Shown here piece after piece: positions 59,120 to 64,000 of a stretch of 64,000 bases of DNA. The stretch covers positions 267 to 64,266 of the forward strand of contig JAGDXP010000024.1 in the NCBI GenBank assembly GCA_023256475.1, given 5' to 3'. Positions within the stretch are counted from its first letter, which is position 1; each line of letters starts with the position of its first letter. This stretch comes from Thermoplasmata archaeon. Lineage in GTDB: Archaea; Thermoplasmatota; Thermoplasmata; Thermoplasmatales; GCA-001856825. The translations under genes and the position numbers were made by a program. The notes below the pieces were generated by a model. It was not told the DNA's origin, did not search any database, and saw only the letters and a program-made list of their open reading frames with translations.

Positions 59120-60066
59120 TCTTCCTTTCTCTCCTCGATCAGGTATTTGATTTCACTCCTGTTATTTATATTTCTTATTTCCTGTAGGGTAATTATGGGA
59201 ACGTCTGCACGTTTAAACTTGTCTTTTTCTCTGACTATTAAGAACCCTTCCCTATTTACTAATTCTGACATTTCTCTTAGGAATTCTATCTTTCTTTTGA
59301 AATTCTCGTCCTCCAGTTCAAGGCCACTCAGAAAAGACTGCATTTCTTCTCTTATGACCATATTTATCATGGATTTTCTGTAAGAATAAACATCAAATCC
59401 CTTGCTTTCAAGCAATGAGCTAACTATCCTTTCGAACTCTTTCATTTTCTTGAAATTAGGCTTGGCATCACCGAGAGTTGATTTCATAAGGATTGATGTG
59501 GCTTTTATCAACTCAGTATTGAGATATTCCTCAAGTTTAAGGGCGATTTCCAAGGACATAGACATTCCATTTTCATAAAGCAATATTGTCCTTCTTGAGG
59601 TATTTGTGATTGAAGCAAGATCACCTAGTGAAATGTTTCTCTCCTCCCTTAGTTTTTTGAGCTTCTCGCCATCTATGTCCACATAAAATCCTCCTGGTCC
59701 TGCTCTTACCAATGGTCTCTCTTCATATTTTATGAAATCTATGAAGGACCTGGGTGATAAGACCGGTATAGAGTATCTAGTGTATAAAACTCCATCCTCA
59801 ATTTTCTCGTTTCTGTTTATTACTCCAACTATAACCGGATATGCATCTATGTTCTTTGCAAAAGATGCCAGAGAGGCGGCCGCATCCTCATTCATTAATG
59901 ATACATTGTAAGCTATTTTTACCACCAGAAGTTCGTCTCTCTTCAGTATCAGGTCAAAAGTATAGGAGGAATCCTGATCTGCGCATAGTACATAATAACC
60001 GGATCCCCTTGCAACATTTATAATACTGTTAAGAATGTGTTCATACCTGTCGAAATTTTTCTCCAT
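59116..60066 (-). CDS. Archaeal XRE-type HTH transcriptional regulator (COG1395-like)
   Basis: 'LKKLREERNISLGDLASITNTSRRTILLYENGMSMSLEIALKLEEYL' plus nuclease-like N-terminal domain. Confidence 0.88.
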   Translation of the reverse strand: MEKNFDRYEHILNSIINVARGSGYYVLCADQDSSYTFDLILKRDELLVVKIAYNVSLMNEDAAASLASFAKNIDAYPVIVGVINRNEKIEDGVLYTRYSIPVLSPRSFIDFIKYEERPLVRAGPGGFYVDIDGEKLKKLREERNISLGDLASITNTSRRTILLYENGMSMSLEIALKLEEYLNTELIKATSILMKSTLGDAKPNFKKMKEFERIVSSLLESKGFDVYSYRKSMINMVIREEMQSFLSGLELEDENFKRKIEFLREMSELVNREGFLIVREKDKFKRADVPIITLQEIRNINNRSEIKYLIEERKED

Positions 60067-60359
60067 ATTATTTGAGCTGATAATAAATATTTAAATAAGA
60101 GTTTTGCGCTTATTCTGGGTGATAGATTTTTATACCTCATTTTAAATAATCTAATAATAATTTAATTTATTCAATTTCCTTAGTTGTAATTTTATTTTAA
60201 ATAAAATGGAGCAGATTTTAGATTTGATTCTAACGCTATATTTTTTAATTTGCATTCAAAAGCACCTATTTTCTCAATATGAGATAAGGATAAGAAGATC
60301 GAAACGATTCATCCAGAATATAAAGAAATAGTTAAGTAAAATTAACTATTGCTAAAATA

Positions 60360-60761
60360 ATGGATTTCTTTAAGGAATGGCAATTCATGGAAGAACCAGA
60401 GGAATTAGAATTCAAACTGATTGAAAAGTTAAAAGGAAGTGGATATTTTGTAGTTGCTGAAATAGATGTTCAAAACATAATTAGAAAAAATTTCAACAGA
60501 GATATTGGATACTTCAGGATTCTCGAAGTTTGTAAGCCATTGGCCGCTTTGGAACTTATTGGCACGGATAAGCTATCTGGATTATTTGTCCCTTGCAAAG
60601 TTAACATCTTTGAAAATGGAAAATCATCCATCTTGAGGATTATACTGTTGGATGAAGTTACCAAGAATTATATTGCAAACCAATACGAAATTTTCAATAA
60701 ATTCCAGCATGAATTGATTGAGATAATCGATAATTTTCATCAGGCTCAACAGGGGAGGTGA
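60360..60761 (+). CDS. DUF302-family protein
   Basis: GSGYFVVAEIDVQNIIRKNFNRDIGYFRILEVCKPLAALELI. Confidence 0.8.
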   Translation: MDFFKEWQFMEEPEELEFKLIEKLKGSGYFVVAEIDVQNIIRKNFNRDIGYFRILEVCKPLAALELIGTDKLSGLFVPCKVNIFENGKSSILRIILLDEVTKNYIANQYEIFNKFQHELIEIIDNFHQAQQGR

Positions 60762-60766
60762 TATAA

Positions 60767-61099
60767 ATGAATGATGAAATGCGTAAGAAGATTAATGAAG
60801 TAAATGAATTGTTCCAAAGGCTCTCCGCTGAAAGACCGGACTTGATGAAGCCCTTTGGAGAACTCGTTAATCAATCCCTAAGAGAGGGGAAGTTGGATAC
60901 AAAAACCAAAGAGATAATAATGGTTACCCTTGCACTTGCAACAGGATGCGAATGGTGCTTACCTTATCACATTGACTTGGCTTTGAAATCAGGCGCAAGC
61001 AAGGACGAACTTATTGAAGCTTCTTTCCTAGCTCTCTTAATGACAGGTACTCCGAGCCTAATGAGGTTGATCAATCTTCTAAATTATTTGAAGGAATGA
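60767..61099 (+). CDS. Carboxymuconolactone decarboxylase/AhpD-like protein
   Basis: LDTKTKEIIMVTLALATGCEWCLPYHIDLALKSGASKDELIEASFLA. Confidence 0.9.
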   Translation: MNDEMRKKINEVNELFQRLSAERPDLMKPFGELVNQSLREGKLDTKTKEIIMVTLALATGCEWCLPYHIDLALKSGASKDELIEASFLALLMTGTPSLMRLINLLNYLKE

Positions 61100-61101
61100 T
61101 C

Positions 61102-61623
61102 TTATAGACCTAATTCCTTCTTTAACTGATCCATTTCCACAAGTGGATACAATTCTACTCCAATGCTTTTAAGATTGTCCCTTGCACCTTCATTTCTATC
61201 CACAACTACAATGACCCTATCTACGTCAACTTTTTTCTCTCTCATTAGGTTGATAGCCCTTAAGATGGTCCCCCCTGTGGTAGTCACATCCTCAACAAAT
61301 GTAATCTTTGAGATATTTTCTATGGAACCCTCATATTCTTTACCCAGTCCATATTCCTTCTTCTCCTTCCTCACAATTATTAATTCCTTCCCTGTTTCCA
61401 ATGATACTCCGACCCCAAAAGGAACTGCCCCAAGTTCTACGGCTGCGACCTTTTCTCCTGTAACGAATTTAGAAGCTGCCTTAGAAACTTTCTTTAAGAA
61501 TTCGGGGTTCAATAATGCGGATTTTACATCTACATAATAGTTGGATTCCTTCCCTGATGCAAGCTTAAAATGACCGAATTTTATGTTACCATGGTCCACT
61601 AAGTACTTTGCAATCTCATCCAT
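61102..61623 (-). CDS. pyrE: Orotate phosphoribosyltransferase
   Basis: FKLASGKESNYYVDVKSALLNP, VEDVTTTGGTI. Confidence 0.95.
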   Translation of the reverse strand: MDEIAKYLVDHGNIKFGHFKLASGKESNYYVDVKSALLNPEFLKKVSKAASKFVTGEKVAAVELGAVPFGVGVSLETGKELIIVRKEKKEYGLGKEYEGSIENISKITFVEDVTTTGGTILRAINLMREKKVDVDRVIVVVDRNEGARDNLKSIGVELYPLVEMDQLKKELGL

Positions 61624-61664
61624 AGAACCACAATTGTGACTCAGATAAATTTTTTTATTATTCC

Positions 61665-62894
61665 CTATTTCCTTCCCCCTTTTGGTACCTCCACTTCATG
61701 CAATTCCCTGAAAATTAACGCCAATGGAGATATGACTAACAATACAGCACCTATTAGTAGAAGGGAATCTCTTATCCCTATTAATTGAATAATTGTACCT
61801 GCCACTACACCAGACATTGCAGTAGCCGATAATCCAAATGTGTTGAAAGCTCCCATAATTCTTGCCATATACTCCCTTGGAATTTTCTTCAATAAAGAAT
61901 AGCTGAAAAATACGTTTGATATACCTATTATCAGTCCTGCTGCCAATACCAGGATTCCGATTAGATAAATATTATTCAAAAAGGAAATCAGCATAAATAC
62001 TAATGAGATTGATACCATGGTTGTCAAAACTATAGAGCTAAGTTTTCCACCCATATATTTCCCAACATAAGATCCAACGGTAATGCCGCCAATTAGCATC
62101 AGAAATATCATGGAAACGAACATTGGCGTAAGACTCAATTTCAACTCTATCAAAGAAATCAGAAGTAAAGCCATTGCACCAAACAGGAAGTTTACTATTA
62201 AACCCAATATAAGCAATTCTTTCAGCAGCTTATCATTTAAAATAAATCTCAAACCCTGCTTAATGCTTTCATTTAACTTCCCTTCCGATACATCAGTTCT
62301 CTCCTTTTCCTTCAATAATATTATTGGAATAATTGACAATATGAATATTATGAAAATTACGCCTATAGAATTCAAGTATCCGAAGGTTAGCAGGACGCCC
62401 GAAAGCGAATAACCTACAGCTTCTGACAGTGAATAAACAGAATTGGAGAGGGACGAACCTGTTTTATATTGAGATTCCTTCAAGAACATCTTCATTAATA
62501 AAGACCTCATTGAATTGATTACATCTGAAGTAAAGCCTAGCATGAAGGATGCTAGAAGGCCAAAGATAATTATCATCAGTTCACTGCGCACAAGCAGTGA
62601 ATATACCAGGCCCAACAAGGATAGGCTTCTTACTAATCCAGCCAATACCCCTATGTATTTAACTCGCCTTTGCTTGTCCAGATAGGCCCCAACTATAAAG
62701 CTGAGCAATAATGGCAATGAAATGAGCCCATCACTTAACCCAGAAATCAGTGGTGAGCCGGTTTCCTTCAGCATTATCCATATGATTATAAGATTAAAGG
62801 CGGCAAATCCTGTTCTTGAAAGACCCGAATTTAATAGCAATAATCTGAAATTGTTCCATCCGGTTTTCTCATCGTAATCGGGTTCAGCAGACAT
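61665..62894 (-). CDS. MFS transporter
   Basis: 12-TM pattern. Confidence 0.85.
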   Translation of the reverse strand: MSAEPDYDEKTGWNNFRLLLLNSGLSRTGFAAFNLIIIWIMLKETGSPLISGLSDGLISLPLLLSFIVGAYLDKQRRVKYIGVLAGLVRSLSLLGLVYSLLVRSELMIIIFGLLASFMLGFTSDVINSMRSLLMKMFLKESQYKTGSSLSNSVYSLSEAVGYSLSGVLLTFGYLNSIGVIFIIFILSIIPIILLKEKERTDVSEGKLNESIKQGLRFILNDKLLKELLILGLIVNFLFGAMALLLISLIELKLSLTPMFVSMIFLMLIGGITVGSYVGKYMGGKLSSIVLTTMVSISLVFMLISFLNNIYLIGILVLAAGLIIGISNVFFSYSLLKKIPREYMARIMGAFNTFGLSATAMSGVVAGTIIQLIGIRDSLLLIGAVLLVISPLALIFRELHEVEVPKGGRK

Positions 62895-63159
62895 TTTTAT
62901 CCAACTGCTTTATGTAGAATTTTTAGAGATATCAATGTTATTATCTATTGTTTAAGTCTAAAATCCTGCAATTAATGGTGTTACGCTTGTAAAAATTTTA
63001 CTCACAAAATATCTGGATAGGAATTATAAGATTATGAAAACCTTACAAAACTGAGCCTCTTCAACAAATGGTATTTTAGAATTTTACAGCATGATTCACA
63101 AATGATGAACTATGTGCTTAAAAAATAATATATAGGGAATGCCTATTAGGAAATACCCT

Positions 63160-63232
63160 GCCGCCGTAGCTTAGTGGGTAGAGCACCCGGCTGTTAACCG
63201 GGAGGTCACCGGTTCGAGCCCGGTCGGCGGCG
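63160..63232 (+). tRNA. tRNA-Asn(GTT)
   Basis: GCCGCCG...CGGCGGC-G acceptor, anticodon loop CTGTTAA, T loop TTCGAGC. Confidence 0.95.
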
Positions 63233-63249
63233 TAAAAAAAAAGAAAAAA

Positions 63250-63999
63250 TTATTCGTGATCTAGTCCGGCAAGGCTTTTATCTTTTGTCTCGAACCCCTT
63301 GAATTGCCAGAGCACTGTGGCCAAGAGTCCCAGTAAGAATATGAAGGTTGTAATACCCATAGCTGCATTAAATGTGAAACTGAATATGCCAGCGGTTAAT
63401 ATGCCCGTAATAACGCCTGCTGAAACCCATACGACCATTCTTACAATGGAAATGTAAATACCTCTTCTTGCAGTAGAGAAAAGTTCAGGCTCAAGAATAG
63501 CCCTAACACCCCATGTGATTTCCACAGGAATAAAGAGTATGGTCATGAGTGCCAACAATATTAATCCGGTTGTTGCTTTTGTAAGATCGTAATAAATCCA
63601 GAGGACAATCCATAAAAACACTAACAATGCGTAGCTCAATAATGCAAAAGTTTTCCTGTTGATTTTAGGAACCACAAATAAAGCTGATACTATTCCCACG
63701 ATTACCATGGTAAATCCGCCTATCAATGGGATCCAGCTCTCAATTGAAGGGAAGAAAGCGTATCCTACACCATAAGTTATGTAAACGAATGCTACATCCT
63801 GAGCGATACCAATCAATATTAGTATCAGGAATCTTAGTCCCAGACCGCCTATTGGTTTTACACTTTCAGCATTTCCATCTTTGGATTTCCATGCTTCCTC
63901 TACACTCATGTTTACCTTGTTCTTTGTGGCACTCCATGGCAGGCTCTCCTCAACTAGGAGCCATGAAACTATTAGGGCAATTATGGGACCTATAAACAT
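63250..63999 (-). CDS. MFS transporter, truncated by window edge
   Basis: Multiple TM segments, ORF open at right window boundary. Confidence 0.8.
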   Translation of the reverse strand: MFIGPIIALIVSWLLVEESLPWSATKNKVNMSVEEAWKSKDGNAESVKPIGGLGLRFLILILIGIAQDVAFVYITYGVGYAFFPSIESWIPLIGGFTMVIVGIVSALFVVPKINRKTFALLSYALLVFLWIVLWIYYDLTKATTGLILLALMTILFIPVEITWGVRAILEPELFSTARRGIYISIVRMVVWVSAGVITGILTAGIFSFTFNAAMGITTFIFLLGLLATVLWQFKGFETKDKSLAGLDHE

Positions 64000-64000
64000 T

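Noticed and set aside
60100-60360. AT-rich intergenic region considered as a replication origin
   Set aside because: No Orc1/Cdc6 gene or origin-recognition-box repeats could be seen. It looks like an ordinary divergent promoter region.

Overview
The window looks like about 64 kb of an AT-rich archaeal chromosome. I infer a Thermoplasmata-like lineage from TFS, PriL, TiaS, the AIPS/AgpP-like CDP-alcohol transferase, class II HMG-CoA reductase, 7S RNA and an intron-bearing tRNA. Most of it is compact housekeeping sequence: nadE, pth2, rpe, pepQ, priL, tiaS, uppS, queC/queD, acs, mvaA, tsr3, thpR, gcvH, rlmE, pyrE and others. RNA genes are an SRP (7S) RNA, an intron-containing tRNA-Ser(GGA) and tRNA-Asn(GTT). 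The accessory parts are: (i) the end of a CRISPR array at the left edge, followed by a long imperfect hairpin and a decayed IS4-type transposase; (ii) an 11.5-16.5 kb island of decayed transposases (a frameshifted zinc-finger transposase-like gene, IS256 and IS66 fragments) around an intact three-gene secreted/thioredoxin-like (DUF929) cassette; (iii) a two-gene module at 25.9-28.2 kb, with a HerA/VirD4-like ATPase carrying a nuclease-like C-terminus plus an unknown partner, next to a 1.5 kb region with structured inverted repeats and a dead transposase; (iv) a KaiC/Rad55-like pair in which one member lacks the Walker A lysine; (v) a sugar/polyol-type aldolase-dehydrogenase-FGGY kinase operon; (vi) a ThrC-like/DUF1611/PP-loop ATPase operon; (vii) a 1022-aa YVTN-propeller surface protein. 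The best candidates for an undescribed system are (iii), then the DUF929 cassette (ii) and the PP-loop/DUF1611 operon (vi). All product names come from reading the translations by eye. No searches were run.
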